Positions 49,237 through 60,557 are shown, counted from the stretch's first letter. The stretch: DNA of 64,000 nucleotides from Mesorhabditis belari (GCA_958450365.1 CAUEEP010000667.1:207001-271000), one strand, 5' to 3'. The notes: generated by a model not told the origin, from the sequence alone. Made by a program: numbers and translations.

Positions 49237-49328
49237 AACACCGACCGATCTAGCACCGACCGATCTAGCACCGACCGATCTAGCACCGACCGATCTAGCA
49301 CCGACCGATCTAGCACCGACCGATCGGT
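49237..49328. repeat. 15-bp minisatellite, six copies
   Basis: Unit ACCGACCGATCTAGC; translates as STDRS repeats in one frame. No gene support. Confidence 0.9.
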
Positions 49329-49911
49329 TTACAATTTTTCAATTTTCATCCCATTCATCCATTCGTTGTGTCAATTTAATTCAGCTATTCAGCAAAAGAT
49401 ATTCAGCTGACCGCTTTTCAAAAATATTCAGCTGACGGCTTTTATCGCCTAACAATAAACAAACATGTAACCAATTCAAATTCAAAAAGTTAAACTAAAA
49501 TTTTGAATAAAATTAATGATCCGGAAAGGAAAATCTTGAAATTTTCGAGAAAAATAATTTTAAATTCTTGTTTAGAAAAGAGATAATCGAGAGAATGTCG
49601 TTAAATTTTCGAAAAACTTTTTTGGAAGTGGAAAATTCCCGAAAATATGGGTGGAGTCGATGATTTTTCAGTGTTTTTCGCAAAAGTTTTCTCCTAATTC
49701 GCCTTTTTGAAAAAGATTTACCGACCCGTTTGAAAAGGGGGAATTTCGCAGCAAAACGAAAATGTGAAAAAGTAAACATTTGGAGACGGGTAGGGGAGAG
49801 GTGAAATGAAAGGTGATGGGGTGGAAAGACATGTGATTTGTAATCACTTCGCTCAGGGACTATTGTTATAAGATTTGTGTTTATCAAGAGTACTTTGATC
49901 TGAAAAAGCTT

Positions 49912-50286
49912 CTACTTGTCTTAAGGCTGTCAAATCGATAAGAGGATGTCCTTCAGAAGAAGAGAATCCAGGTTTAACTCGAACCTCATTCTCAACCAAT
50001 CATTCAGTGAGTTAAAAGGGCTTCAGTCAAGCTAGGCAGTCTTAAAGCTGTGAGATTCGATAAGAGGATGTCCTTCAGAAGAAGAGAATCCAGATTTGAC
50101 TTAAACCCCATTCCCAACCAATCATTCAGTGAATCCAAAAGGCTTCAGTCAAGCTAGGCAGTCTTAAAGCTGACAAATCGATAAGAGGATGTCCTTCAGA
50201 AGAAGAGAACTCAGGTTTGACTTGAACCCCATTCCCAACCAATCATTCAGTGAGTTAAAAGGGCTTCAGTCAAGCTAGGCAGTCCT
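49912..50286. repeat. Three tandem copies of a ~122-bp unit
   Basis: Each contains GATAAGAGGATGTCCTTCAG, then AACCAATCATTCAGTGA and GGCTTCAGTCAAGCTAGGCA. Copies differ by scattered substitutions. Non-coding. Confidence 0.85.
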
Positions 50287-50434
50287 GAGCTTCACTTGAA
50301 ACACCATTCAGACTAATAGTAGAGTTTTAGCTTTGATCTTGAGCGCTAAACTAGGATAGGCCTAATAGCTGATCTTGGTTTCTACAGTCATAAAAGTTAT
50401 GTAACGATTCTTGGGATTATGCAGTTTCAATCAA

Positions 50435-51960
50435 ATAGTTCAAGATGCGCTGTTAGGTGTTGGACTAACTCTATTAAATAAATCAAGTCCAGAGCGCTGC
50501 ACTGGATAGCTCAGATTTAATCCTGCAACGAAAACTGTAGACTTTGGTACTAACTTGTTGAGTTTCTTTGGTCAGTGACTATAACTTTCTCTTCTCATCT
50601 ATAAGCACATAATATAATAAAGAAGAAAAACTAAAGTCACTATATTTCACTGTAAATTTAGAATTCCATCTTAAATCTCGAAATAAAAGATTTAAAGTCG
50701 GAAATTAAAGCATAGAAAGCACTATCTTTTACAATAAAAGCAATCAAATTCAATTGAATTAGTAAATCTGCGGCAATTCTGTAGCAATTTGCTCAAAGTT
50801 GCTGCTAATGCTTAAAGTTGCTATTGTTTAGTCTAGATAGCCAAAAAAACTTCAAAACAAAGCTTTTCACAAGCTTTCAAAAGTCATTGGCAAGAGAAAT
50901 GATTGGGCTATCTAATAAAAAAAACTGTATTTCATTTGATCGTTTGAGACTTATTTAATTAGTGAATGAATTTGGGTGAAAGACTTAGACAATCTAATAG
51001 ACAATCTAATTGTTCAAGATGCGCTATTAGGTGCTGGACTAACTCTAGTAAATATATCAAGCCCAGAGCGCTGCACTGGATAGCATATTTATTCCTGTAA
51101 CGAAAATTGTCGACTTTTGTTACTTGTTGTGTTTACTTTACTTGTTATTTTTATTGGCCAGTGACTATAAATTTATCTTCTCATCTACAGGGTGCGGCAA
51201 AAGTTCTGACACTTTTTGTAAACGGGCAGTTTTACTTGGAAAAAACGCGATTTTTGAAAAACTAACACCGGATTATAAAAATGCAGATATTTTTACCCCC
51301 TAATATACTTTTTTACACAAAAATTGCCATCTAAACAACCTTTTGATGAGGATGTTTAAAGGTCGTTACAGCAGTTTTTTTTTGCTGTTGAGATTTGGGT
51401 GCCCTTCGTAGAATCGCTTGAAAATCCTTCGTTTTTGAGATATAAAGTTTTTTTGTGGCTTATTTTCCAGAAAAAACTCAGTTCTATTAAATGGTAACAG
51501 CAGTTTTTGGAAAAAATTTCATTCTGCAAAGTTGAAGTCAACTTTCGCAAAAATCTTCAGCGACCAGACCGGGATATAAAAAATTCTCGTCAAAAAGTTA
51601 TTGAGAGTTGAAATCTTTTTATGAAAATGACTATATTGGGGTGAAAGTACCTAAATTTTTAGAATCCGGCGTTAGTTTTTTTGAGATTCACGGGTTTTTG
51701 AAGCCAAAAAAATTACTGCTTACAGAAAAAGCGTCAGAACTTTTGCCGCACCCTGTATAAGCACATAATACAATAAAGAAGAAAAACTAAATTCACTATA
51801 TTTTACTGTAAATTTAGAATTCAATCTTAAACCTCGAAATTAAAGATTTAAAGTCAGAAATTAAGCCTCGAAAGCCTCGAAAGCACTATAGTTTACAATA
51901 AAAGCGATCAAATTCAATTGAATTAGTAAATCTGCAGCAATTCTGCAGATGATGCAATCA
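50435..51960. repeat. Direct duplication of ~360 bp, second copy split by a MITE
   Basis: Copy one is about 50439-50795. Copy two is 51016-51187 plus 51756-51960, interrupted by the element at 51188. The block between the copies (about 50826-50990) is half of a MITE like that at 10838. Confidence 0.8.
51188..51755. mobile_element. Tc1/mariner-type MITE with documented empty site
   Basis: 568 bp. The ends are CAGGGTGCGGCAAAAGTTCT (then GAC) and its exact complement (23-bp perfect inverted repeats), flanked by TA (51186-51187 and 51756-51757). The unoccupied site CTCATCTATAAGCAC survives in the other duplicate at about 50595. A 64-codon minus frame inside has no homology I recognise. Confidence 0.9.
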
Positions 51961-52607
51961 GCAGCAATCAGCAGCAATCAGCAGCATTCTGTAACAATTT
52001 GCTTAAAGTTGTAATGAGTATATCAGCAAAATCATCCTGTCAATTTCCTTATAAAACATCGAACTCAACAGCTGATATACTCATTTTCGATAGCCTCTCA
52101 TCAAATGGAAAGGAAAAGCTGCAAAAACTGAGAGAAACGCGTGGGTGACAGCTAAACATTACTCACTAATCCCTACTCGAGTTACAGATTTCACCAAATT
52201 TCAAGTGCTTGATCACCGCAGAGATTTCGAGTTGATTTTTCAAATCAACTCTAAAATCCAAACAGTTTTTTCAAAGTTTGTTCGTTTTTTTTTGTGAACA
52301 TTTTGTTGGTTTTAAAAGTTTTCTCAAAATTTCTCTTTCCTTTTACAAAAAGGCAATGTTTACACAAGAAAAGTTCGATCTTTCCAGAAAAAAATTTCTC
52401 TTTTTTCTTTTGCGAAAAATTTTGGCGATATTTCTGAAAGTTTAAGTCAAATCGAGCGATTTGAACTGAGAAATTGAGGGATTTTTTTTAATTTTTAAAG
52501 CAAAGTGTCAAAAGTTTGAGTTATTTTGAGAATTTTGAGAAAATTGAAAGATTTAACTGAACTTTTAATGAAACTGAACTTTAAATGAACTCAAGAGGAA
52601 ACGATTT

Positions 52608-52650
52608 GAGCTCTAGCTCTAGCTCTAGCTCTAGCTCTAGCTCTAGCTCC
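52608..52650. repeat. Hexamer repeat AGCTCT
   Basis: About seven tandem copies; no gene nearby. Confidence 0.85.
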
Positions 52651-52744
52651 ATTAAAGAAGACTTTTGAATGAGAAATTTGAGTTTCAATCGGTGGACTCA
52701 ATAAAATGAATAAACTAGGCTAATCATTTTGAGTTTTAATCCAA

Positions 52745-52927
52745 TTAGCAGCTATGTTTTGTAATATCAATCGATTCGCCGTCCTGGAAAACCCCTGGGT
52801 ACAAATTTACAACTAAATGGGTTCTTTTTGAGCCAAATTTTGAGTCAATGATTTGATTAGCGATCACAAGACTTGAAAAGTGTAAAAAAAGATAAATGTT
52901 TAAAGTTAAATCAATCCGTGAATCCAT
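52745..52927 (-). CDS. Possible small secreted protein or first exon
   Basis: A 60-codon minus frame starts MDSRIDLTLNIYLFLHFSSL then VIANQ, signal-peptide-like. It continues FGSKRTHLVVNLYPGVFQDG then ESIDITKHSC and stop. It could be a short secreted peptide or exon 1 of a minus-strand gene. No homologue recognised. Confidence 0.25.
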   Translation of the reverse strand: MDSRIDLTLNIYLFLHFSSLVIANQIIDSKFGSKRTHLVVNLYPGVFQDGESIDITKHSC

Positions 52928-53289
52928 GTTGTCTCTGATATTTAAATGAAACTTTTTCTTGATCGAATTCCTTTTTATAGACGATGAAAAAGGATTAGGG
53001 CGTTGCCCGAAACATCAAAATGACATCAAAATGGTCGAAAAGGACGACCCCACCCAAAAATGTTCATGTTTTCATCGAAAAGGGAAGCGAACTGCATGGA
53101 AAAACTGAAAGATTCGATTGAATGACTCATGGTGAAATTTTCACCTTTTCAATCAGTTTTTGAAATCCTTGAAAAAAAACTCAAACAGAAATGTATAATT
53201 TCACGATTCAATCCAATCTTTACCCACATTTTTGCAATACCCTACACCTGCGATGATTGGGAATGGGCAGGCACAATATGGCGTCTAGT

Positions 53290-53481
53290 TCACGGTGTAA
53301 GCTTTGGTTTTGGTCCTGGTTTCTTCTTTGATGCAGAAACGAACTCGGACTTTATATAATTTTGCACGGCAGAGTCGGATCGGCCCAAATTTTTTGCGCT
53401 TTTCCTTATTGAGTCGCCAATTCTCAAACGGCCATCAATCTGGCCTTTCTCATAATCCGTGAGCAGCTTTCCGTGTGCCAT
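53290..53481 (-). pseudogene. Tc3/Tc1-type transposase N-terminal fragment
   Basis: From ATG at 53481 the minus strand reads MAHGKLLTDYEKGQIDGRLR then SIRKSAKNLGRSDSAVQNYI. This is a helix-turn-helix of the kind that starts Tc3-like transposases, and a KPGPKPKL linker like the GRPR-type DNA-contact hook follows. The catalytic part is absent, so this is a dead fragment. Confidence 0.65.
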
Positions 53482-53624
53482 TTACCTGGAATTAACAAAA
53501 ATCAAAAATTTAATAAAAAAATATGCACAACAAAACGAAAAATTTCAAATAACAACAGCAAGAACGGTTGGTTGCTCTTTCAGAGCACCACCGTTGATGA
53601 CTGCGCCCCAGATCGGAAAGGAGA

Positions 53625-54210
53625 ATCCGAAGGAGAATCTGAAAGGAGAATCCGAAGGAGAATCCGAAAGGAGAATCCTAAGGCACCGAACGAGCCCTGA
53701 GAACGACGCATCGAGCCCCTTGAAAGGAACCTCCTCGGACACAATAGGAAGACGCAGCTCGACCAAGACCTAAGAAGTACGGATATACGCCAGCTCTCGG
53801 GACTCAGAGATCCAGGGGAAGTGATCGAGAGAAAAAGACTCGGATGGGCCGGTCACGTAGCCAGAAGAACAGACGACAGATGGACGACACGGATCACAGA
53901 GTGGATACCACGAGACCAGAAGAGGCCCATCGGAAGACCAGCGACGAGGTGGAGCACAAGAGTGGCAGAGACGGTCAGAGAAAGGATGGCTAGAGTGCAA
54001 TCACCACCAGCACAAGCAACTGGAAGACTTCGAATCAGGAATAACCAAGATAGGAAGCACTGGATGACAATAGCAAGGGATAGAGGAATGTGGAAGCAGG
54101 TTGTGATCTGCGCAAAGAGGAACACCTAAGTGCGAAGACAGATCAAAAAAAAAAGAATCCTAAGGAGAATCTGAAAGGAGAATCTGAAAGGAGAATCCGA
54201 CTGTCCCTCT
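53625..54210. repeat. 12-13-bp minisatellite interrupted by a LINE
   Basis: Units GGAGAATCCGAA and GGAGAATCTGAAA run at about 53617-53682 and resume at 54155-54200 after the LINE insertion. Confidence 0.85.
53683..54154 (+). mobile_element. 5'-truncated LINE (non-LTR retrotransposon) with poly-A and target-site duplication
   Basis: About 470 bp. AGAATCCTAAG occurs at 53672-53682 and again at 54154-54164, and a run of 10 A precedes the second copy: a hallmark target-primed insertion. The coding part is the C-terminal tail of a reverse transcriptase polyprotein: LERNLLGHNRKT, RQLSGLRDPGEVIERKRLGW then AGHVARRTDDRW, and GRPATRW, ending TIARDRGMWKQVV...AKRNT and stop at 54129. The RWAGHVAR-DDRW-GRPxxRW series is typical of RTE/CR1/R4-like elements. 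The catalytic region is missing. Confidence 0.85.
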
Positions 54211-54864
54211 GAGCGGTCAAGAAATAAAAATTAACAACTAGCTATTAAATTTGTATTTTGGTGATTTGATACGATCAATTACCGTATTTATTCCAATAGA
54301 AGCGTATGCGCTTCTATTTTTCAATCATTCCTATTTTTCTTGACGTTATCTGTGCTACCCATATATTAGACACATTAGATCGTGTTGCTTTTTATCGGTC
54401 CTTTTCGTTTTTATGTGAAATCTTGCGCACTTTATTTCATTTCCTGAATAAAGTATCTATCATTTCATAAAATTGCGTTACCCAAGACATCAAAATGACA
54501 TCAAAAGGGTCGAAAAGGACGACCCCACCCAAAAATGTTCATGTTTTCATCGAAAAGGAAAGCGAACTGTATGGAAAAATTGAAAGATCGGATTGAATGA
54601 CTCATCGTGAAATTTTCGCCTTTTCAATCAGTTTTTGAAATCCTTGAAAAAAACTCAAACAGAAATGTATAAGTATTTCCAAACATTTCAAAATTGAATT
54701 GTATTTGAGTCATGAGAAATGTTTAATCGTCTAGAAATTGGCAGTGAAACTGGCCATGAAAAGGAGTGAATTTTGAACAGATTCAACGATTGAAGATTAA
54801 AGCAAAGGTTTAGCAAAAACAATAATTATATACTTTATTGTAGATTGAGTTAAGTTAATACATA

Positions 54865-55200
54865 CCCCACATCGATAGGTTCTGAAAGCGGCTTTTGAGT
54901 TTTCGAGTAATTTAGACGATCAGAGTGCACTACTATTGCTCGAAATCTCGAAAAGTGCTTATCAGAACCTATCGATGTGGGGTCGGAAGATGCAACTGAC
55001 GATGAGAGCGAGCCGAGTCGATGACTATTTTACGGTTTCCAATTTTTCCCAGAAGCTCAACACTCTAGTCCTCCACAAGATCTCATCGTCAGCTACATTT
55101 TCCGACCCCACATCGATAGGTTCTGATAAGCAGTTTTCAAGATGTCGAGCAATTTAAGCAACGCTCAGGGTGCACTACTATTATAGGAAATACGGTAATT
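54865..55200. repeat. Repeat related to the 2508 element
   Basis: CCCCACATCGATAGGTTCTG occurs twice and once inverted here, with GTGCACTACTATT ends. Ends with the TACGGTAA motif. Confidence 0.65.
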
Positions 55201-55574
55201 CCTTTACTTTAGTGAAAGAAGACGAAAAGAAAAGAAACTTCAGGAGGCAGGGTAACAAAGAAGCAAACATTCATTGAACTGTTACTTATTTTCTATCTAT
55301 GCTATGCTTTTCGAAATTATCTAAAGGTTAATATCAAATCCTGTTTGCAAAAAAATAGAGAAAATGCAATAGTTACATTTCATTTTGACTTTGGCAAATG
55401 AAAATAATATTCTACTTATGAACTGCGAGATTGCGAGCACTTTTTAGAAAACATTATTTGAGAGGAGCAAACTTTAATTTCAAAATCGTCTTATAGAAAA
55501 CAATTTTAACTATAAACATCGACTTTTCTGTTTTAAAGTAGCCGAAACACGTATTCACAATATCAAACTATTTG

Positions 55575-55640
55575 AAGCTATTGTTGCTTTGAAGCTATTG
55601 TTGCTTTGAAGCTGTTGTTGCTTTGAAGCTGTTGTTGCTA
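55575..55640. repeat. 17-bp tandem repeat TGAAGCTATTGTTGCTT
   Basis: Four copies, the last two with GTTGTTG in place of ATTGTTG. Confidence 0.85.
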
Positions 55641-56084
55641 ATTAGTTTAAGTTAAATTTACCCTTTTTATCCAGAGAGAGTCTTGTCTTTGAGCAATTGC
55701 ATCACAAAAACTTGATCGAGAACCGTTTATCGAAAGGAAAACGGCAAAAAGCCACAAGCAATGCCAATTTGTTGAACCTCATTTGCTTTTTTTTTGACTT
55801 TTCAAGCCAAAATTTGACAAACTTTAAAGATTTAGATGTTTTTTTGAACCATTTTAGATGCTTTTTAAAGCTCTCTTCGAGCACAAACTAGTTGAAATTT
55901 GATATTATTTCGATTTTTCTTTTAAAAACAAATTTTAAAGTTCAAAATGACGTGATAAGCAATATTTTTGCAGAATTTTTATCGTTCAAAGACCCATTTG
56001 AAGGAAAAAGAAGGAAAAAGAGGAAAAGACCGGTCGATTTCGGGGAGAGACCTTTTCACCCTTTTCCCCCAGCCCCCCCAGCGT

Positions 56085-56156
56085 GCCCGTTTAGCTCAGT
56101 GGTAGAGCGTCTGTCTCGTAAACAGAAGGTCAACAGTTCGATCCTGTTAGTGGGCA
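56085..56156 (+). tRNA. tRNA-Thr (anticodon CGU)
   Basis: 72 nt. Acceptor GCCCGTT pairs with AGTGGGC; discriminator A. D-arm TAGCTCAGTGGTAGAGC. Anticodon stem TCTGT/ACAGA with loop CTCGTAA, giving anticodon CGT. T-arm AACAGTTCGATCCTGTT. No intron. TTCTTTTGC follows. Confidence 0.93.
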
Positions 56157-56648
56157 AGTTCTTTTGCATTTTTCGTTTAAATTCTTTCAAAAAGTTTTAA
56201 ACACATTTATAATCGTGATACTGGTGTTTTTAACTTAAATTCGTTGTTTATTAGTGTAATTTGATGATTTAAAAAGCTAGACTTTATGCTTATTGCTAGC
56301 TTTCATAATTTTTACGATTTTCTTAAGTTTTTCCCGTTTTTCGAAGTTTTCATGTAAAAAACAAGGAAATTTTAGCATTAAATTATATTTTTCTAATTTC
56401 TAATGCTGTTCCATGATCTTTTAGGTAAATTTTTAAAGCTCCTTTGATCTAATCGTCATTAAAATCGTCAAGAATCGTCGAAAAATGAAAATTATAGCTT
56501 TTCTTAAGAGTTTGTTTACATAAATGATCATTTAAGAAAAAAAGAAAAACTAAATCCAAGCAAAATCCACAATTTCCATTTCTCAAAAAGGAAAAGACGA
56601 AAATTTCCCAGCGGCAACATGAGCCCGGAAAAGACCTCTCTCCCAACT

Positions 56649-56734
56649 GCCTCGATAGCTCAGTTGGGAGAGCGTTAGACTGAAGTGATTCCTCAGCCAT
56701 CTAAAGGTCACCGGTTCGATCCCGGTTCGGGGCA
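56649..56734 (+). tRNA. tRNA-Phe (anticodon GAA) with 13-nt intron
   Basis: Acceptor GCCTCGA/TCGGGGC, D-arm TAGCTCAGTTGGGAGAGC, anticodon stem TTAGA/TCTAA with loop CTGAAGA once TGATTCCTCAGCC is removed. The intron sits between bases 37 and 38, the universal position for nuclear tRNA introns. T-arm ACCGGTTCGATCCCGGT. Mature length 73 nt. Confidence 0.92.
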
Positions 56735-57059
56735 TTCTTTTGATTTTTTTGGCATTTTTCAACTGCAATTAGCAAATACTAGTTAATAGTTTGGAGAATA
56801 GGTTTTTTAGAAAAACTTTTATAATCTCAGTGGTTGAAGTGAAGCTTTCAAACCCTGCGTTTTAAGCAAACAAAGGCTTTTTTTCAAGCAATTTCAACTG
56901 TTTTAGGCTTTGCGGAACTTTTTGAGATCACCTGTCTTTTATTGACTTCCTTTGGGCCGGAAATGGTCTAAAATCAGTAATATACCTTTCACAAGAAAAA
57001 TCCTGTAAACATGCCCATCGACTGGTACTTTCGCTTCATTCAGAGATCCTCCCCCACCT

Positions 57060-57108
57060 GCTTCGATAGCTCAGTTGCGAGAGCGTTATACTGAAGTGGT
57101 TCGGGGCA
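57060..57108 (+). pseudogene. tRNA-Phe pseudogene, internally deleted
   Basis: GCTTCGATAGCTCAGTTGCG runs to CTGAAGTGG and then joins TTCGGGGCA, losing the intron, the anticodon 3' stem and the T-arm. Confidence 0.85.
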
Positions 57109-57200
57109 TACTTTTGCATTTTTTTCAGAAAATTAATCAAAATTAATTTATATTTATTTACAAGTATTCAAGTTATTATGAAAATTTTAAATTTCAACTT

Positions 57201-57695
57201 TTAAAATGAAAACTGATTTGAAGGGTTGTTGCAATTGTCGTTTATGTCGATGTCGATGTCAAAGTGTTGAAGAAATTTGTCGCAAAAATGTTGATAGAAA
57301 TTTGTCGCAAAATGAATGAAATGACTGTATGGAAATAGTTTTTTTCCAAGTTTTGCAAGTGCAAAAGGAAGTTTGCGCAATTTTTGCACGGGAACTGATT
57401 CAACCAAGCGCCTGAAGATCCCAGTGGCCGGCTTGTACTCGACATAAACGACAATTGCAACAACGCCGATGATGAGGCAAGATCCCCATTTCGTGTAATC
57501 AAGTAAACTGCTTTTGGTGGCACTGGAAATTATATTGATTTCCAGATGGTTAGGAGACATTTCCATATTAATAAGTAGCTTTTGTCCACCTTCACAATCC
57601 ACCGTAATCTTGACTGAAATACTTGTTGGAAATGCAATACTTGAAATGCTAACCTGGCATTCCCTCTGGTGGTGCTGTGATAGCTGGCTGGCCAT
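57201..57695 (-). CDS. Hypothetical single-pass membrane protein, 164 codons
   Basis: One uninterrupted frame from MASQLSQHHQRECQVSISSI. It has one hydrophobic segment, WGSCLIIGVVAIVVYVEY (residues ~69-86), followed by a basic stretch LRKLPFALAKLGKKLFP, then a His/Phe/Asp-rich tail that may be past the true end. No homologue recognised. The duplicate at about 58782-59260 keeps the membrane segment (GGAIVVYAEYKLATGIFKRL) but has an in-frame TAG near its start, so it is a pseudogene. Conservation of the membrane and basic part is the only hint that this is coding. Confidence 0.35.
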   Translation of the reverse strand: MASQLSQHHQRECQVSISSIAFPTSISVKITVDCEGGQKLLINMEMSPNHLEINIISSATKSSLLDYTKWGSCLIIGVVAIVVYVEYKPATGIFRRLVESVPVQKLRKLPFALAKLGKKLFPYSHFIHFATNFYQHFCDKFLQHFDIDIDINDNCNNPSNQFSF

Positions 57696-58149
57696 AGTCG
57701 TTATTGTTGATAATTATTGGCCCATAGTTGTTGATAATTATTGGACTCATAAGAATCAAAGGGCGAATTAAAGGGAATCAAATCAAAGGAAATTGCCTCG
57801 CAATCCAAGATCCAAGATTTCCACAAAAATTTAATTCTATAAATTAATCAAGCAAAACAAATTAGTAAAAACAAAAAGTGGCGATGAGAAGTTCTCTTTT
57901 ACATTCTCCTTATCTGTTTTCGGAATTTTCTTACTGCAATTCTTCTTTTTTCCTCATAATTCTTCTTTGAGTTGCCCTTGAAAGTAAGATAAAAGATAAA
58001 ATTTTCTAATTCTCTTGAAATACTAAACTTTCGTGAATGGCTTTCTTTAATTTGGACGTTTATTGGTTGAGCTTTTATTATGAAATCACTAATTTGAACA
58101 CTCGACCACTTTGTTGGATTGAGAGATTCATGGAGATCGAAGAGATCGA

Positions 58150-58401
58150 ATGGACTCTACTGATTCGAAGAGTAAGCTTGAAGATGTGCTTTCGAGTAAT
58201 CATTTAGACGAACTTGTCTGCAAATTTTGGATGATCAGTCTTTTTCTCGAGATGAGAATTCAAGTTGGAAATTCAAGTTGGAAATTAAACAAGAAGAGTA
58301 TCCATTTGCAATTTTTATACCTTTCCGCCTACTATTTACGGGGAGGCGTTACAAAATTTTTCAAGGCACTTTGCAAGGCCTTGGGTTTGATGCTAAACTA
58401 A
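58150..58401 (+). CDS. Duplicated short open frame (copy also at 59664)
   Basis: MDSTDSKSKLEDVLSSNHLD is nearly identical in the second repeat unit (MDSADSKSKLEDVLSS at 59664). The two diverge after about 60 codons, where a second frame (EEYPFAILIPFRLLFTG at 59.8 kb) looks just as coding-like. Function unknown. Confidence 0.25.
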   Translation: MDSTDSKSKLEDVLSSNHLDELVCKFWMISLFLEMRIQVGNSSWKLNKKSIHLQFLYLSAYYLRGGVTKFFKALCKALGLMLN

Positions 58402-58617
58402 ACTAAACGGTTTGGTGCTAAACTGCTCAAACTTGGGCAAGAACACCGAGGGTGGAGGTCTATGTCGTATCAGTGGATCGTGTGCCAGATGCCTTTTTTT
58501 CCTAGGGGATACACCAAAGATACACACAAAGGTGTCTTCACGGGGGCTTTGCAATTTCCAAGAACCTTTGTATGGTTTTGAAAACTGAAAACGGATTCTT
58601 TTCATCCCACCTAAGCT

Positions 58618-58703
58618 GCCTCGATAGCTCAGTTGGGAGAGCGTTAGACTGAAGTGATTCCTCAGCCATCTAAAGGTCACCGGTTCGATCCCGGTTCGGT
58701 GCA
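58618..58703 (+). tRNA. tRNA-Phe (GAA) with intron, acceptor mismatch
   Basis: As at 56649 but the 3' acceptor reads TCGGTGC, so C3 faces T70. Otherwise complete, with 13-nt intron TGATTCCTCAGCC. Could be functional or early in decay. Confidence 0.8.
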
Positions 58704-58781
58704 TTGTTTTGCTTTTTTTTCAGAAAATTAACCAAGCATATTTATATTTATTTACAAGTATTCGAGAGGCTTTTAAAATTA

Positions 58782-59260
58782 TCAAACTGATTTTGAAAGT
58801 GTTAAAGATTGATAAAAATTTGTCGCAAAATGAATCAAATGACTGATGCATGGCAAAAGTTTTGTTCCAAGTCGTTCAGCAAATGCAAGAGGAAGTTCGC
58901 GTAATTTTTGCATGAGAATTGATTCAGCCAAGCGTTTGAAGATCCCAGTGGCCAGCTTGTACTCCGCATAAACGACAATTGCACCACCGGCGATGAAGCA
59001 AAATCCCACATGGAGTAATGACACTTTGGCTTTTGGTGGCACTGGAAATTATATTTATTTTCAGATCGTTAGGAGACAGAGACATTTCAATATTAATAAG
59101 TAGGCAATGCTTTTGTCGACTTTCACAATCTGCCGTAATCTTGACTGTAATACTTGCTGGAAATGCAATACTTGAAATGTTAACCTGGCATTCTCTCTGG
59201 TGGTGCTATGATAACCGACTGGTGCACACAAATTCGCCCATAGTTGTTGATAATTATTGG
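58782..59260 (-). pseudogene. Broken duplicate of the 57.2-57.7 kb membrane-protein frame
   Basis: Same order of segments. A TAG replaces a Gln codon in the region matching QLSQHH, and the frame shifts before the membrane segment. Confidence 0.5.
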
Positions 59261-60084
59261 CCTCATAGGAATCAAAGGACAAATCAAGGGGAATCAAATC
59301 AAAGGAAATTGCCTCGCAAGCGGATCCAGATCCAAGATTTCCACAAAAATTTAATTCTATAAATTAATCAAGCAAAACAAATTAGTAAAAACAAAAAGTG
59401 GCGATGAGAAGTTCTCTTTTACATTCTCCTTATCTGTTTTCGGAATTTTCTTACTGCAATTCTTTTTTCTTTTTTCTTCTTTGAGTTGCCCTTGAAAGTA
59501 AGATAAAAGATAAAATTTTCTAATTCTCTTGAAAAACTCAACTTTCGTGAATGGCTTTCTTTAATTTGGACGTTTATTGGTTGAGCTTTTATTATGAAAT
59601 CACTAATTTGGACACTCGACCACTTTGTTGGATTGAGAGATTCATGGAGATCGAAGAGATCGAATGGACTCTGCTGATTCGAAGAGTAAGCTTGAAGATG
59701 TGCTTTCGAGTAATCATTTAGACGAACTCTTCTGCAAATTTTCGATGATCAGTCTTTTTCTCGAGATGAGAATTCAAGTTGGAAATTCAAGTTGGAAATT
59801 AAACAAGAAGAGTATCCATTCGCAATTTTGATACCTTTCCGCCTACTGTTTACCGGCAGGCCTTCCAAAATTTTTCAAAGCACTTTGCAAGGCCTTGGGT
59901 TTGGTGCTAATCTCAAACTTGGGCAAGAACACCGAGGGAGGAGGTCTATGTCGCCGTATCAGTGGATCGTGTGCCATACACCAAAGATACACACAAAGGT
60001 GTCTTCACGGGGGCTTTGCAATTTCCAAGAACCTTTGTGTTGTTTTGAAAACTGAAAACGGATTCTTTTCATCGCCCTTCAGCT

Positions 60085-60150
60085 GCCTCGATAGCTCAGT
60101 TGGGAGAGCGTTAGACTGAAGTGATTCCTCAGCCATCTAAAGGTCACCGG
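60085..60150 (+). pseudogene. tRNA-Phe, 3' truncated
   Basis: Perfect up to AAAGGTCACCGG, then unrelated ACAGTTCTGAATG: T-arm and acceptor are gone. Confidence 0.9.
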
Positions 60151-60557
60151 ACAGTTCTGAATGTTTTCAGAAGTGTCGTGTAATTCATTTGGTAACAATT
60201 TAGGCAGAATGAGGTAGTAGTTTTGTTTATAAATTTATAAAGAGTTTATAAAGAGGTAGTAGTTTATAAATAGCAATATCAAATTCTCCGCGGGATAGAG
60301 TTTAGCTATCTTGAAAAATGGAATAAACTTTGCTGAGAGTTTTGAAACTTTTTCGGAAAGTATCTCTTCGCTTAGTTTTTCTAAGGCCAAGATTCAAATG
60401 TTCATGTAAGTTGGATAATAAAAAAGCTGCTCTGCAAGAATTTGAACTGGATTTATGGACTCAAAAGATAGAAATCACTAAAAATCAGTAAGATAATCAA
60501 GAAAAATCCTGCCTCTCGACTGGTACTTTCCCTTCCTTCAGAATCCCTCTCCCAACT

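Larger units (their letters stand above)
53003..54675. repeat. Direct ~190-bp repeats flanking Tc3-like and LINE fragments
   Basis: AAAAATGTTCATGTTTTCAT to AAACTCAAACAGAAATGTAT occurs at about 53003-53195 and again at about 54484-54672 with over 90% agreement by eye. The insert between them holds the transposase fragment, a minisatellite and a LINE. Confidence 0.75.
57110..60150. repeat. Tandem duplication of a ~1.45-kb unit carrying tRNA-Phe
   Basis: About 57110-58705 and 58720-60150 are homologous over almost their whole length. Order in each: a minus-strand membrane-protein frame, ATAAATTAATCAAGCAAAAC, GTTGCCCTTGAAAGTAAGAT, a plus-strand MDS(T/A)DSKSKLEDVLSSNHLD frame, then a tRNA-Phe. 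Confidence 0.85.

Noticed and set aside
56449..56768. Frames containing RTGIEPVTFRWLRNHFSLTL on the minus strand (also 58393, 63647)
   Set aside because: Antisense translation of tRNA-Phe; the same peptide appears at each tRNA copy.
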